A stretch of DNA of 64,000 bases from VGWB01 sp964480945 (GTDB taxonomy: Bacteria > Bacteroidota > Ignavibacteria > UBA10030). Below are positions 11,115-20,041 of this stretch, piece by piece; the first letter of the stretch is position 1, and each line of letters starts with the position of its first letter. Location of the stretch: assembly GCA_964480945.1 (NCBI GenBank), contig CAYZRX010000003.1, positions 1 through 64,000 of the forward strand. Direction: 5' to 3'. Both the position numbers and the translations under genes were made by a program. The notes under the pieces were generated by a model, which had not been told where the DNA came from, did no database searches, and saw only the letters and a program-made list of their open reading frames with translations.

Positions 11115-13034
11115 ATGCCTGCCAAACCGCGTTCTGCATTCGCTCGCATCGCCGGCTTCTCGGTGCTGTTCGTCGTCCTGAACTCGCCGAATCTGCTCGC
11201 GCAGACTTCGTACTCCATTCCCGATCACTACAAGAAGCACGAGTACATGATTCCTATGCGCGACGGCGTAAAGCTTTTCACAGCCGTCTATACGCCAATA
11301 GACACTACCAGGGACTACCCGATCCTGATAACGCGGACGCCGTACAGCTCGGCGCCGTACGGTGAAAACCTTTTCCGTCCGTTTGTGGGATCACAGGCTT
11401 TACGCTTTTACGAAGATGGCTACATCATTGTGAGCCAGGATGTTCGCGGCCGCTTCATGTCGGAAGGAACGTTTGTGAACGTACGACCGGAGATCGATAA
11501 CAAGAAGGGCCCGAAAGATATCGACGAGAGCAGCGATACCTACGACACGGTCGACTGGCTGATCAAGAACATTTCTCACAATAACGACCGGGTGGGAATT
11601 TATGGCACCTCCTACCCCGGGTTTTACACTACGACGGGAACGATCGGCGCTCATCCGGCCGTCAAAGCGACATCACCGCAAGCCCCCGTTTCGAAGTGGA
11701 TGGGAGGAGATGATTTTTTTCATAACGGCGCATTTCTCCTGCCGCACGCGTTCGATTTCTACGCCTTCTTTGGATGGCCGCGGCCCAAACCAACGACTTC
11801 GGATGCCCGATCATTCAGTCACGGAATCACCGACGGGTACAAATTCTTTCTTGAGCTCGGCCCCCTTCCGAATGCGAACACAAAATACTTCAAGGACAGT
11901 GTTGCGTTCTGGAACGATATCATGCAGCACGGAACGTGGGACAGCTTCTGGGAGGCCCGCAATATCCTTCCGCACGTGAAGAACATCAAACCGCCAACAC
12001 TCATCGTCGGCGGGTGGTTTGACTCCGAGAATCTTTATGGCGCGCTCAATCTGTTCGCAGCGATCAACAAGCTCAATCCGCAAAACCCGGAGGACCAGAA
12101 CAGGCTTGTCATGGGTCCGTGGTCGCACGGGCAGTGGGGGTACGACAGCGGCGATTCGCTCGGCATCATCAAATGGGGCTCATCGACCGGTAGGTTCTAT
12201 GTCGACAGCATCGTCTTTCCATTCTTCAATTACTATCTCAAGGGGGAAGGTACGCCGCACCTCGCCAAGGCGATGGTTTTCGAAACCGGGACGAACGCGT
12301 GGCGGTTCCTCGATAGCTGGCCGCCAAAAAATGCCACCCCGATCAATGTCTTTCTGAACACAAAGGGACGCCTCTCCTTTGCTGCGCCGGGGCCGGTGCA
12401 GAAGAACGAGGAGTTTGATGAATATATCAGCGACCCCGCAAAACCGGTTCCCTATACTTCCGAGATCCGGCACTGGTACAACCCCGCCTTTCCCGTCGAG
12501 GACCAGCGGTTCGCCTGGACACGACCGGACGTGTTGGTGTACGAGTCTGAAATCCTGGCGGACAACTTGACCGTCGCCGGACCGATCACAGCCAGCCTCT
12601 ATGTTTCGACATCCGGCACAGACTCCGACTGGATCGTGAAAGTCATCGACGTCTTTCCCGACAGCGTCTCGGCCTGGAAAGACGACCCAATGAGGTTTGA
12701 TCGCAACTGGACGAAACTGAGGGGGTACCAGATGATGCTGCGGGGGGACGTCTTCAGAGGAAAATTCAGAAACAGCATGTCGAAGCCGGAGCCCTTCGTT
12801 CCGAACAAAGTGACAAAAGTCGAGTTCGTCTTGAACGACGTGTTTCACACCTTCAAGAAAGGGCACCGGATGATGGTGCAGATCCAGAGCACGTGGTTCC
12901 CGATGATCGATCGCAACCCGCAAAAGTTTGTCGACATCTTCCACGCGAAGGAGTCGGATTTCCAGAAAGCGACGGAGCGGGTTTATCACTCGCCGCAGTG
13001 GAGCTCCCACATCATCATCCCTGTGTTGAAGTGA
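11115..13034 (+). CDS. CocE/NonD family (S15-type) serine hydrolase, exported
   Basis: An alpha/beta hydrolase of the X-Pro dipeptidyl-peptidase/cocaine-esterase superfamily, about 639 aa. Three ATG codons stand in a row (11109, 11112, 11115). GGGAG at 11102-11106 gives the best spacing (8 bp) to the third, but the start is uncertain by two codons. A signal peptide ends near LLAQ. The nucleophile Ser166 lies in GTSYPG, Asp303 in GGWFDSE and His338 in GPWSHGQWG, so the triad is complete. A C-terminal jelly-roll domain (from about residue 390) matches the family plan. It probably hydrolyses acyl esters or N-acyl/peptide bonds in the periplasm. A perfect inverted repeat follows the stop codon. 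Confidence 0.88.
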   Translation: MPAKPRSAFARIAGFSVLFVVLNSPNLLAQTSYSIPDHYKKHEYMIPMRDGVKLFTAVYTPIDTTRDYPILITRTPYSSAPYGENLFRPFVGSQALRFYEDGYIIVSQDVRGRFMSEGTFVNVRPEIDNKKGPKDIDESSDTYDTVDWLIKNISHNNDRVGIYGTSYPGFYTTTGTIGAHPAVKATSPQAPVSKWMGGDDFFHNGAFLLPHAFDFYAFFGWPRPKPTTSDARSFSHGITDGYKFFLELGPLPNANTKYFKDSVAFWNDIMQHGTWDSFWEARNILPHVKNIKPPTLIVGGWFDSENLYGALNLFAAINKLNPQNPEDQNRLVMGPWSHGQWGYDSGDSLGIIKWGSSTGRFYVDSIVFPFFNYYLKGEGTPHLAKAMVFETGTNAWRFLDSWPPKNATPINVFLNTKGRLSFAAPGPVQKNEEFDEYISDPAKPVPYTSEIRHWYNPAFPVEDQRFAWTRPDVLVYESEILADNLTVAGPITASLYVSTSGTDSDWIVKVIDVFPDSVSAWKDDPMRFDRNWTKLRGYQMMLRGDVFRGKFRNSMSKPEPFVPNKVTKVEFVLNDVFHTFKKGHRMMVQIQSTWFPMIDRNPQKFVDIFHAKESDFQKATERVYHSPQWSSHIIIPVLK

Positions 13035-13044
13035 ACTTACGGCA

Positions 13045-13094
13045 GATGACCGTCACCTCCCCGGAGATGATTTCTTCGCGAGGTGACGGTCATC
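13045..13094 (+). terminator. perfect 15-bp inverted repeat after the S15 hydrolase
   Basis: GATGACCGTCACCTC (13045-13059) and GAGGTGACGGTCATC (13080-13094) are perfect reverse complements with a 20-nt loop, 11 bp after the stop codon. CATTTTC follows a few bases later. It most likely ends the hydrolase transcript; the large loop is unusual for an intrinsic terminator. Confidence 0.55.
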
Positions 13095-13195
13095 CGATCA
13101 TTTTCGTTGAGACTCTCCCCTTTTTTGCCTACCTTTGACGAGTTTGAGCGGCGTTCGCTGCGACGCCGGAAGCATTCCCTACGCCAGAAGAACAA

Positions 13196-14224
13196 ATGGG
13201 TCAGGCAAGTAACGTCTTCGTGACAGGAGCGACAGGTTTTATCGGTACCAAGCTGGTCAATGAGCTTGTCCGCCGAGGACACGTCGTTCACGCACTGACG
13301 CGCCAGACAAGCAACAGGGAGGGGCTCTCCCACGATCAGATCCGGCTGGTTGCTGGCGACACTTCGGACCGGGAATCGCTCAAGAAGGGAATGCGCGGAT
13401 GCAGCCAGGTCTATCACCTCGCCGCGTATGCGAAGAATTGGTCTCGTGATCCATCGGTCTTTTATCGACAGAACGTCGGGGGCATGCAGAATGTCTTCGC
13501 GGCTGCGCGCGAGGGGGGCATCGAGCGGATCGTCCTGACTTCCACCATTGTGACGTTCGGCCCCACCGCTCCAGGAGCGACGGGCAACGAGATGATGGCT
13601 CGGATCACCCCACGGTACTACACAGAATACGAGGAAAGCAAGGCAGTTGCTGAGCAGGAAGCCCTCCGCTCTACGGCTGAGGGATTCCCCGTTGTCATCG
13701 TCAACCCGACGCGTGTCTACGGCCCGGGCAAGCTCACGGAGGGCAATTCCGTCACTCTCATGATCGATATGTACGACCGCGGTAAGGTTCCGGTCCTGCT
13801 CAACGGCGGCGTGAACGTCGGTAACTACGTTTTCGTGGACGACCTCGTTCGCGGCCATATCGCAGCGATGGAACAAGGTCGCGTTGGCGAACGTTACATC
13901 CTGGGTGGGGAGAATAGCTCACTGCGAGATTTCTTTCGCTTGGTCGATGAAATCTCCGGGAGAAGACACTTTCAGATCAACCTTTCCCCCCGCCTGGGAA
14001 CGCTTTACGCGGGTTTTGAGAAAAAGAAGGCACAGCTGCTCGCCCTCTATCCACAAATCACACCGGGCTGGGTTGAGACTTTTTTGCAGGACTGGGTGTA
14101 CACGTCAGCAAAAGCAGTGAAGGAACTTGGATACGTTGTCACGCCGCTGCGGGAAGGGATCCGCATAACCTACGAATGGCTTCTGCAGCAGCGAAGAAAT
14201 CACAACCCGAAGGGAAAGCAGTGA
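13196..14224 (+). CDS. NAD-dependent epimerase/dehydratase (extended SDR)
   Basis: A 342-aa extended short-chain dehydrogenase, closest in style to dihydroflavonol-4-reductase/3-beta-HSD-like enzymes. It has the Rossmann motif GATGFIGTKL at residues 11-20 and an active-site YEESK (YxxxK) near residue 145, with an upstream Ser/Thr-rich LTSTIV for the catalytic Ser. The VNPTRVYGPG segment is typical of the family. It should reduce or epimerise a small carbonyl or nucleotide-sugar substrate using NAD(P). Its stop codon overlaps the GTG start of the following CPBP gene (GTGA), suggesting translational coupling. Confidence 0.87.
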   Translation: MGQASNVFVTGATGFIGTKLVNELVRRGHVVHALTRQTSNREGLSHDQIRLVAGDTSDRESLKKGMRGCSQVYHLAAYAKNWSRDPSVFYRQNVGGMQNVFAAAREGGIERIVLTSTIVTFGPTAPGATGNEMMARITPRYYTEYEESKAVAEQEALRSTAEGFPVVIVNPTRVYGPGKLTEGNSVTLMIDMYDRGKVPVLLNGGVNVGNYVFVDDLVRGHIAAMEQGRVGERYILGGENSSLRDFFRLVDEISGRRHFQINLSPRLGTLYAGFEKKKAQLLALYPQITPGWVETFLQDWVYTSAKAVKELGYVVTPLREGIRITYEWLLQQRRNHNPKGKQ

Positions 14225-14964
14225 GCGCCCCAGGCCCGGTCGGCCGATTCACATCCTCCATGTCGCTTGCAGGCCTGTTCAGTGGCGAGCACAAGAAGCC
14301 GACGATCATTCTCCTTCTCTCCCCGTTCGTTTTGGTCACCCTCAAGTACTTCGGCACAAGATCATTCTACCTGAGCCAGTTTTCTTCGTCCTTCGTCTTC
14401 TTCGGCGAGCCGCAGCTGACGGCGGAACTCTACGAATTTCTCTGCTCCTTTTTTCTTCTGGGAATCGTGCCATTCCTTGTCATCACGTTTCTGTTCAAAG
14501 AGCCGATCAGCTCGTATGGGCTGCAGCTCGGGGACTGGCGATTCGGCCTGAAGGCATTTCTCGTGCTGGCGCCGATCATGGTTGCAGCCACCTTCCCGTC
14601 ATCCAAACAGCCGGAGTTCCTGGCACAGTATCCGCTGTTCAAAGGTGCCGGCGCATCGCCCCAGATGTTTCTGGCTCACGCGGCTTCCTATCTGATTTTC
14701 TACATCGGTTGGGAGACCTACTTCCGCGGGTTTATGCAGTTCGGATTGAGAGGAGCGCTTGGGGATTGGAACGCCATCCTTGTGCAGACCCTCGTCTCGT
14801 GTATCGTTCACATCGGCAAGCCTGGCGGCGAGATCTACGGCTCAATCATTGCCGGTCTTGCATGGGGCATCGTGGCTTTCCGCGCGCGGTCGATCTTCGT
14901 TGTGATTCTCCTCCACTGGCTGTTGGGGGTCTCGCTTGATTTCTTCATCTGCTTTGTGAGATGA
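14221..14964 (+). CDS. CPBP-family intramembrane protease-like protein
   Basis: A membrane protein of about 247 aa with six or so hydrophobic segments. Start chosen: GTG at 14221, overlapping the stop of the preceding gene and preceded by AAGGGA. An upstream ATG at 14176 would overlap the neighbour by 49 bp and lacks a Shine-Dalgarno sequence; the ATG at 14260 is another option. The CPBP (CAAX protease/bacteriocin-processing) motifs are present: motif 1 as WETYFRG, motif 2 His in CIVHIGKP, and motif 3 His in ILLHWLLG. Motif 1 normally reads EExxxR; here the first Glu is Trp. The family contains both intramembrane proteases and non-enzymatic homologues, so activity is unproven. Confidence 0.75.
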   Translation: MSAPGPVGRFTSSMSLAGLFSGEHKKPTIILLLSPFVLVTLKYFGTRSFYLSQFSSSFVFFGEPQLTAELYEFLCSFFLLGIVPFLVITFLFKEPISSYGLQLGDWRFGLKAFLVLAPIMVAATFPSSKQPEFLAQYPLFKGAGASPQMFLAHAASYLIFYIGWETYFRGFMQFGLRGALGDWNAILVQTLVSCIVHIGKPGGEIYGSIIAGLAWGIVAFRARSIFVVILLHWLLGVSLDFFICFVR

Positions 14965-15025
14965 CCCTCCCTCGATACCTTCTTCCACCATCGGACATCC
15001 GTACGACACATCTCTTGACTCGGCG

Positions 15026-15967
15026 ATGAAGAGGTTGACGGAAAAGTATCTTCAGGTCGGCAGACTTCAGCTTCGCGCAACGGATGGATTGATCCTGTTC
15101 GCCCTTGCACTCTTCACGCTCCTGGCACTTCTGTTCCACTCCAGCGTCGAGGGATGGTGGGGGCTCGCATTGAAGAACCTTGTTGTGGGCGTCGTGTATC
15201 TCGGTTTCATATTCCTGTCACAGAAGGTCACGCGGAAGTTTCCGCACTTCCTGGTGCGCGTCGCCGCCGTAACGCTTGCGTTTGCCTACCTCTTCGGTGC
15301 AGTGGACAAGCTCCAATTGATCCTCTACGGCCACTGGCTCGATGCGTACGTTCTCGACGCAGAGCAGTACGTGTTCGGTGTGCAGCCGACGCTCTGGCTC
15401 CAGCACTTCATGTCGCCCCCGCTGACCGAGTGGCTGATGTTTTCCTACGTGATCTACATTCCGATGTATCCCGTGCTGAGCGGTATTATCTATTACCTGC
15501 GCGGCGAGCTGGCTATGGAGGATTACTTTTTCACGCTGGGACTCACGAACGTTCTCTGCGATATCGGATTCATCCTCTTCCCTGTCGCAGGTCCCATCCC
15601 GACTATCGGTCACCTCTACTCGGTGCCACTCACAGGCTCTGTCTTCACCTACCTTGGCGAGTTGATGCGCTCACACGTGCACTACATTGGCGGAACGATC
15701 CCCAGCCCCCACGCTGCTGCTGCAACCGTCATGTGGATGATGGCATATCGGTACCACCGCCCATCGTTCTACGTCATCACGCCGATCGTGCTGTCGCTCT
15801 ACGTCTCGACATTCTACGGCCGCTACCATTACGTGACAGATGCAGTCGTGGGCATCGCGGTTGCCTTCCTCGCTCTTCAACTCGTCCCTTTGTTCATCAA
15901 AGGCTGGAATCACCTTACAGAATTCATACGGGGGAAAGCTTCCGTCGCTGCAGCAGCCCCGGAATGA
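15026..15967 (+). CDS. PAP2-superfamily membrane phosphatase/transferase
   Basis: A 313-aa integral membrane protein with about six to eight hydrophobic segments. It resembles inositol-phosphorylceramide synthase/PAP2 proteins: IPSPHAAAAT gives the PSxH motif and GRYHYVTD gives the late Arg, His and Asp of the phosphatase motif. Such enzymes cleave or transfer lipid phosphates at the outer face of the inner membrane, for example undecaprenyl or phosphatidyl head groups. The gene follows the CPBP gene by 61 bp and may be co-transcribed. The Shine-Dalgarno sequence is weak, but the N-terminus MKRLTEKYLQ directly before the first helix makes the start reasonable. Confidence 0.8.
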   Translation: MKRLTEKYLQVGRLQLRATDGLILFALALFTLLALLFHSSVEGWWGLALKNLVVGVVYLGFIFLSQKVTRKFPHFLVRVAAVTLAFAYLFGAVDKLQLILYGHWLDAYVLDAEQYVFGVQPTLWLQHFMSPPLTEWLMFSYVIYIPMYPVLSGIIYYLRGELAMEDYFFTLGLTNVLCDIGFILFPVAGPIPTIGHLYSVPLTGSVFTYLGELMRSHVHYIGGTIPSPHAAAATVMWMMAYRYHRPSFYVITPIVLSLYVSTFYGRYHYVTDAVVGIAVAFLALQLVPLFIKGWNHLTEFIRGKASVAAAAPE

Positions 15968-16126
15968 GGAGTGTCATCATTCGTATGAGCCTGGAGTGAC
16001 AGCGGACACTTCTTCTCTTCGCCCGGGGAAGCATCTTTCGACGTCGCAGATCAACGCGCTTGCTTTTGCAGCTCAAATGAAGTACCGTTTTTCTGGTTCT
16101 CATTACCAAGCAGGAGAGGTCACGTC

Positions 16127-16705
16127 ATGCAGTTCCTCCAGCGTATCCCGCTCCTGCTGTTCGACCCCGAGATCGCAACAGCAGATCTGTACGACTCCCC
16201 TCGCTTGGGTGACGCGTTCTTCATGGTTTCTACCTACGCGGGATTGACCTCCTTCAATTCTTTTCTTTCTGGTTATATCAAGACTCAGACCTTGAGCGTC
16301 GGTCTGATTGCCTTTCTCGGATCGTTTCTTCTGATTTATCTCACGTGGGTCTTTCTCGCAATTATTTTTCATGTCGCTGCTGAATTCCTCGGGGGTCTGG
16401 GAGAGTTTCCGAACGCAGTTGGCTTTGTGGGCCTCGCTGCAGCTCCACATATCTTCACTTCACTGATTTCCATTGTTCTCACCATCTTGGGTGCGGTGGC
16501 CTTCACTGACGATCCCGATAACCTGATGGCGAAGATCGGATTGGGCGTCACGCTTATAGGCATGGCCTGGGGCTGGCCCGGCATCCTCTGTTATTTCGGT
16601 CTTAAGAACGCCGAGCGCGTGCACTCGCTCAAGGCGCTTATCATTACGATGCTTGTCTTCTTCGGTTTTGCCGCACTGGAAGTGCTTTCTTCGGATGCCT
16701 TCTAG
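16127..16705 (+). CDS. Yip1-domain family membrane protein
   Basis: A 192-aa membrane protein preceded by AGGAGAGG (16112-16119) at good spacing. After an N-terminal amphipathic segment it shows five hydrophobic helices, the typical Yip1/YIPF arrangement, including the conserved small-residue-rich AAPHIFTSL region. Bacterial Yip1 proteins have no assigned reaction. A hairpin overlapping and following the stop codon suggests it ends its transcript. Confidence 0.7.
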   Translation: MQFLQRIPLLLFDPEIATADLYDSPRLGDAFFMVSTYAGLTSFNSFLSGYIKTQTLSVGLIAFLGSFLLIYLTWVFLAIIFHVAAEFLGGLGEFPNAVGFVGLAAAPHIFTSLISIVLTILGAVAFTDDPDNLMAKIGLGVTLIGMAWGWPGILCYFGLKNAERVHSLKALIITMLVFFGFAALEVLSSDAF

Positions 16706-16731
16706 GAGCGGCAGCGCAGCTTGCCGTTCCT
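16704..16731 (+). terminator. hairpin at the end of the Yip1 gene
   Basis: AGGAGCGGCA (16704-16713) pairs with TGCCGTTCCT (16722-16731) over 10 bp with one G-T pair and an 8-nt loop, followed by CTTTGTC. It begins inside the stop codon of the Yip1 gene. Confidence 0.5.
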
Positions 16732-16771
16732 CTTTGTCAACGACAACCTAACTCTCGCTCCGAGGTAGATC

Positions 16772-18433
16772 ATGAGACCATTCTTCTTCCTCTTCGCATG
16801 CCTCCTTTTCGCGTTCTCATGCCAGCCTTCAGCAGAAGGGCCCTATGATATTCTCATCCGCAATGGCAAGATTGTTGATGGGACGGGCAATCCATGGTAC
16901 AAGGGTGATATTGGAATCTCTGACGGGAGGATCATTGCGATCGGGAAGCTCGATACAAGCAGAGCGAAACAGGTCATCGACGCCTCCGGCCAGGTGATCG
17001 CGCCGGGCTTCATCGATATGCTGGGTCAGTCGGGGTTGTCGACGTTTGTCGATAACCGCGCGATGAGTAAGATCTCCCAGGGGATCACGACGGAGTTGAA
17101 CGGTGAAGGTGAATCCGCCGCGCCCGTCAATGAGAAAACACTCCGGGGGATCGCTTCCTTCCTTCAGAAATACAATCTCACGATCGATTGGACCGACTTC
17201 AACGGGTACTTCGCTCGTCTCGAGAGGCACAAGTCGGCTATCAACTTCGGTTGCTACGTCGGAGCAAGCCAGGTGCGCGAGTACGTCATTGGGTACAACG
17301 ATCGGGAACCGACCGCCGAGGAGCTCGGTCAAATGAAGCAACTCGTACGCACGGCGATGCAGCAGGGCACACTGGGCCTCAGCAGCGCACTCGAATACAC
17401 GCCGGCGATGTACGCGAAAACTCCGGAGTTGATTGAGCTAGCGAGGGTTGCCGCCGAGGCGGGAGGTGTCTACATCACGCACAGCCGCAACGAGCAGGAG
17501 CGCATCGTCGAAGCGATCCTGGAGGCCGCGGACATCGGCCGAGCCGCCAAGATCCCTGTAGAGATCTGGCATCTGAAGGTGAATGAGAGACCAAACTGGG
17601 GACGGATGCCGGAGATCGTCCGGTTGATCGATCAACACCGGGACCAAGGGATTGACATGACAGCCGACGTCTATCCGTACACTGCATTCTCCAACGATCT
17701 GAGCGCCTTAATGCCCGGTTGGGCCCAAGAGGGGGGAACCGCGAAGCTTCTGCAGCGCCTGAGAGATCCCGCTCTCCGAAAGCGAATCAAGACTGAGCTT
17801 CAGGCAAAGAACCGCAACAGAGGACCCGATTTCCAGAGCATGATGATCTCATCGGTCAGGAACCCGGATCTGAAACAGTGGGAGGGGAAGCGTCTGACAG
17901 AGGTCGCCGCTGCGTGGAAGAAAGATCCGATGGAGACTCTCTTCGACTTCATCCTCGCGGATTCAGCTCAAACCGGCAGAGTCGTGTTCGGCATGACGGA
18001 GGAGGACTTACGGATGGCCATGGCACAACCGTGGGTGAGCTTCTGCACCGATGCAACGGCCCGCGCGACGGACGGTCCATTGAACGAAGGCAAACCGCAT
18101 CCAAGAACGTACGGCAGTTTCCCTCGCATCCTGGGCAAGTATGTGCGCGAAGAGAAGATCCTCACGCTTGAGGACGCGATCCGCAAGATGACCTCGCTTC
18201 CCGCGCAACGAGTCGGACTGAGAGAGCGCGGCCTGTTGAAACCCGGCTTCTACGCGGACATCACGATCTTCGACCCTGCAACCATAACCGATAAGGCAAC
18301 CTTCGAAGATCCCCACCAGTATTCTGTGGGAGTGAGCCATGTTTTGGTGAACGGCCAACCCGTCTGGGAGAACGGGAAATTCACCGGAAACCTGCCCGGA
18401 ATGGTTCTGCGAGGCCCAGGTTACCAGCACTAG
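16772..18433 (+). CDS. N-acyl-D-amino-acid deacylase-like amidohydrolase with altered metal site
   Basis: A 553-aa exported protein; GAGG lies 6 bp before the ATG, and the N-terminus has a lipoprotein-like signal (AFSCQPS). The metal-dependent amidohydrolase architecture of D-aminoacylases is clear: the N-terminal beta sandwich (ILIRNGKIVDGTG), the barrel with ITHSRNE and EIWHLKV supplying two His, FCTDATA supplying an Asp, and a C-terminal GLLKPGFYADITIFDP return strand. The usual first-strand HxH (FIDxHTHxD) is instead FIDMLGQSG, and the Cys of GNCGxS is Glu in NGEGES. Metal binding must therefore differ, and activity on N-acyl-D-amino acids cannot be assumed. The gene ends at a strong bidirectional terminator. 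Confidence 0.85.
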   Translation: MRPFFFLFACLLFAFSCQPSAEGPYDILIRNGKIVDGTGNPWYKGDIGISDGRIIAIGKLDTSRAKQVIDASGQVIAPGFIDMLGQSGLSTFVDNRAMSKISQGITTELNGEGESAAPVNEKTLRGIASFLQKYNLTIDWTDFNGYFARLERHKSAINFGCYVGASQVREYVIGYNDREPTAEELGQMKQLVRTAMQQGTLGLSSALEYTPAMYAKTPELIELARVAAEAGGVYITHSRNEQERIVEAILEAADIGRAAKIPVEIWHLKVNERPNWGRMPEIVRLIDQHRDQGIDMTADVYPYTAFSNDLSALMPGWAQEGGTAKLLQRLRDPALRKRIKTELQAKNRNRGPDFQSMMISSVRNPDLKQWEGKRLTEVAAAWKKDPMETLFDFILADSAQTGRVVFGMTEEDLRMAMAQPWVSFCTDATARATDGPLNEGKPHPRTYGSFPRILGKYVREEKILTLEDAIRKMTSLPAQRVGLRERGLLKPGFYADITIFDPATITDKATFEDPHQYSVGVSHVLVNGQPVWENGKFTGNLPGMVLRGPGYQH

Positions 18434-18459
18434 CAGCCTCTTAGCGACATGAAACACGA

Positions 18460-18489
18460 AAGCCGTCTCGGGTCTCCCTGAGACGGCTT
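18460..18489. terminator. bidirectional intrinsic terminator
   Basis: AAGCCGTCTC (18460-18469) pairs with GAGACGGCTT (18480-18489), and the inner GGG/CCT extends the stem to 13 bp with a TCTC tetraloop and one G-T pair. It lies between convergent genes (amidohydrolase on +, argH on -), with T-rich sequence after it on the + strand, so it can serve both. Confidence 0.88.
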
Positions 18490-18515
18490 TCTCATTCCGG
18501 CCTTCCCCCTCAGCC

Positions 18516-19907
18516 TCACCCCCGCCTGCTTTTCAAAACCCTCGTCCAGTGAACAATCTGGCGCTTCACATCGTGCGGTGATGTGCTCCCCGCCGATTTC
18601 TTCTGCTCGACGCTTCTGTGCGGCAGCAGGTAATCAAAAATGTCTGACGTGAAGGTCTTCGAGAAGGTGTGGAGAGTCTCGAGGTCGAGGTTGCCGAAAT
18701 ACATTCGGTGCTCGATACAATACGAGACGATCTTCCCGGTGATCGTGTGTGCCTCCCGAAAAGGAATTCCTTTCCGCACGAGGTAATCGGCAATCTCGGT
18801 CGCCGTGAGGAAATCATTCTGGAGCTCCTCCTCCAGCCGGTGACGGTCGAAGGCGGTATGAACGAGCATCTGCGAGCAGATGGAGAGGCATTGTTGTGTT
18901 GTGGTCACAACGTCGAACATCGGCAGTTTGTCCTCCTGCATGTCACGGTTGTACGACAGGGGGAGGGCCTTCATAATGGTCAGAAGATTGACAAGGGCTC
19001 CATAGACGCGCCCGGACTTCCCACGCACCAGCTCGGCAATATCGGGATTCTTCTTCTGCGGCATGATGCTGCTTCCGGTGGTGTAGGCATCGCTGATATG
19101 GGTGAACCCGAACTCCTTGCTGCTCCAGAGTACAAGCTCTTCGGCGAAGCGGCTGAGGTGCATGAGGATCATGCTGCAAGCCGCAACGAACTCGATGAGA
19201 TAGTCACGATCGCTCACTGCATCAATGCTATTCTCAACGATCGAGTCGAAGTGAAGCTTCTTCGCGACTCTGGAACGATCGATGGGAAACGACGTGCCCG
19301 CGAGGGCAGCCGCTCCGAGCGGCGATTTGTTGAGCCGCTTCAAGCAGTCGTGCAATCGCTCGTAGTCCCGCTCGAGCATCCAGACGTAGGCAAGCAGGTG
19401 GTGTGAAAGCATGACCGGCTGGGCACGCTGCAGGTGCGTGTAGCCCGGCATCAATTCGCCGAAGTACTTTTCTGCTTTGAAAAGAAGCACCCGCTGGAGC
19501 TGAACAATGAGCTTGTTGATCTCCTTTGTCGCGGATCGAAGATAGAGACGCTCATCGAGCGCAACCTGGTCGTTGCGGCTGCGGCCAGTATGGAGCTTCC
19601 CACCCAGCGGTCCGATCTTTTGGATGACTCGCTGCTCGATGGCAAGATGGACGTCCTCAAACTCCCCGGTGAGCTGAAACTTGCCGGTCTCTATCTCTTT
19701 CTGGATTTGTTTCAAAACGGTGCGGATTCTTCGAGCTTCGGTCGCCGTGAGGATGTGTGTCGCGGCAAGCATCTCGACATGCGCGATGCTCCCTGCGATA
19801 TCTTCCCGGAAAAGCTGTTTGTCGAGATCGATGGAGGAGGAGAACCTCAACGCGATCTCGGAGAGGGGCTCCTTGAATCTGCCGCTCCAGAGTGCCTGAT
19901 GAGCCAT
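18516..19907 (-). CDS. argH: argininosuccinate lyase
   Basis: Catalyses the last step of arginine synthesis, argininosuccinate to arginine plus fumarate, in the cytosol. The product is 463 aa, normal for the family. The fumarase/lyase signature GSSIMPQKKNP is present, as are ALWSGRFKEP near the N-terminus and TGRSRNDQV in the substrate-binding region. The ATG at 19907 is preferred over the upstream TTG at 19943 because MAHQALWSGRF matches the usual ArgH start. It lies 134 bp downstream of the cell-wall amidase gene on the same strand and is separated from argG by that gene. Its 3' end faces the shared terminator at 18460-18489. Confidence 0.97.
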   Translation of the reverse strand: MAHQALWSGRFKEPLSEIALRFSSSIDLDKQLFREDIAGSIAHVEMLAATHILTATEARRIRTVLKQIQKEIETGKFQLTGEFEDVHLAIEQRVIQKIGPLGGKLHTGRSRNDQVALDERLYLRSATKEINKLIVQLQRVLLFKAEKYFGELMPGYTHLQRAQPVMLSHHLLAYVWMLERDYERLHDCLKRLNKSPLGAAALAGTSFPIDRSRVAKKLHFDSIVENSIDAVSDRDYLIEFVAACSMILMHLSRFAEELVLWSSKEFGFTHISDAYTTGSSIMPQKKNPDIAELVRGKSGRVYGALVNLLTIMKALPLSYNRDMQEDKLPMFDVVTTTQQCLSICSQMLVHTAFDRHRLEEELQNDFLTATEIADYLVRKGIPFREAHTITGKIVSYCIEHRMYFGNLDLETLHTFSKTFTSDIFDYLLPHRSVEQKKSAGSTSPHDVKRQIVHWTRVLKSRRG

Positions 19908-20041
19908 AGCGAAATTTCCGACTGGATGATCATAAAATGCCAATTAACGGCCAGCCTGCTTCAAGATACGGAAAAGCAAAGAGGGGGGCAATTGCGCGTT
20001 CTGTTCCCCATTTCCCCTTTTTATCGTTCATTCCAGACCTC

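Noticed and set aside
12180..13010. 276-codon antisense frame in the S15 hydrolase gene
   Set aside because: Shadow of the C-terminal jelly-roll coding sequence; no family features or ribosome binding site.
15154..15999. 281-codon + strand frame overlapping the PAP2 gene
   Set aside because: Arg- and Pro-rich translation typical of an out-of-frame reading; the PAP2 frame has membrane helices and motifs.
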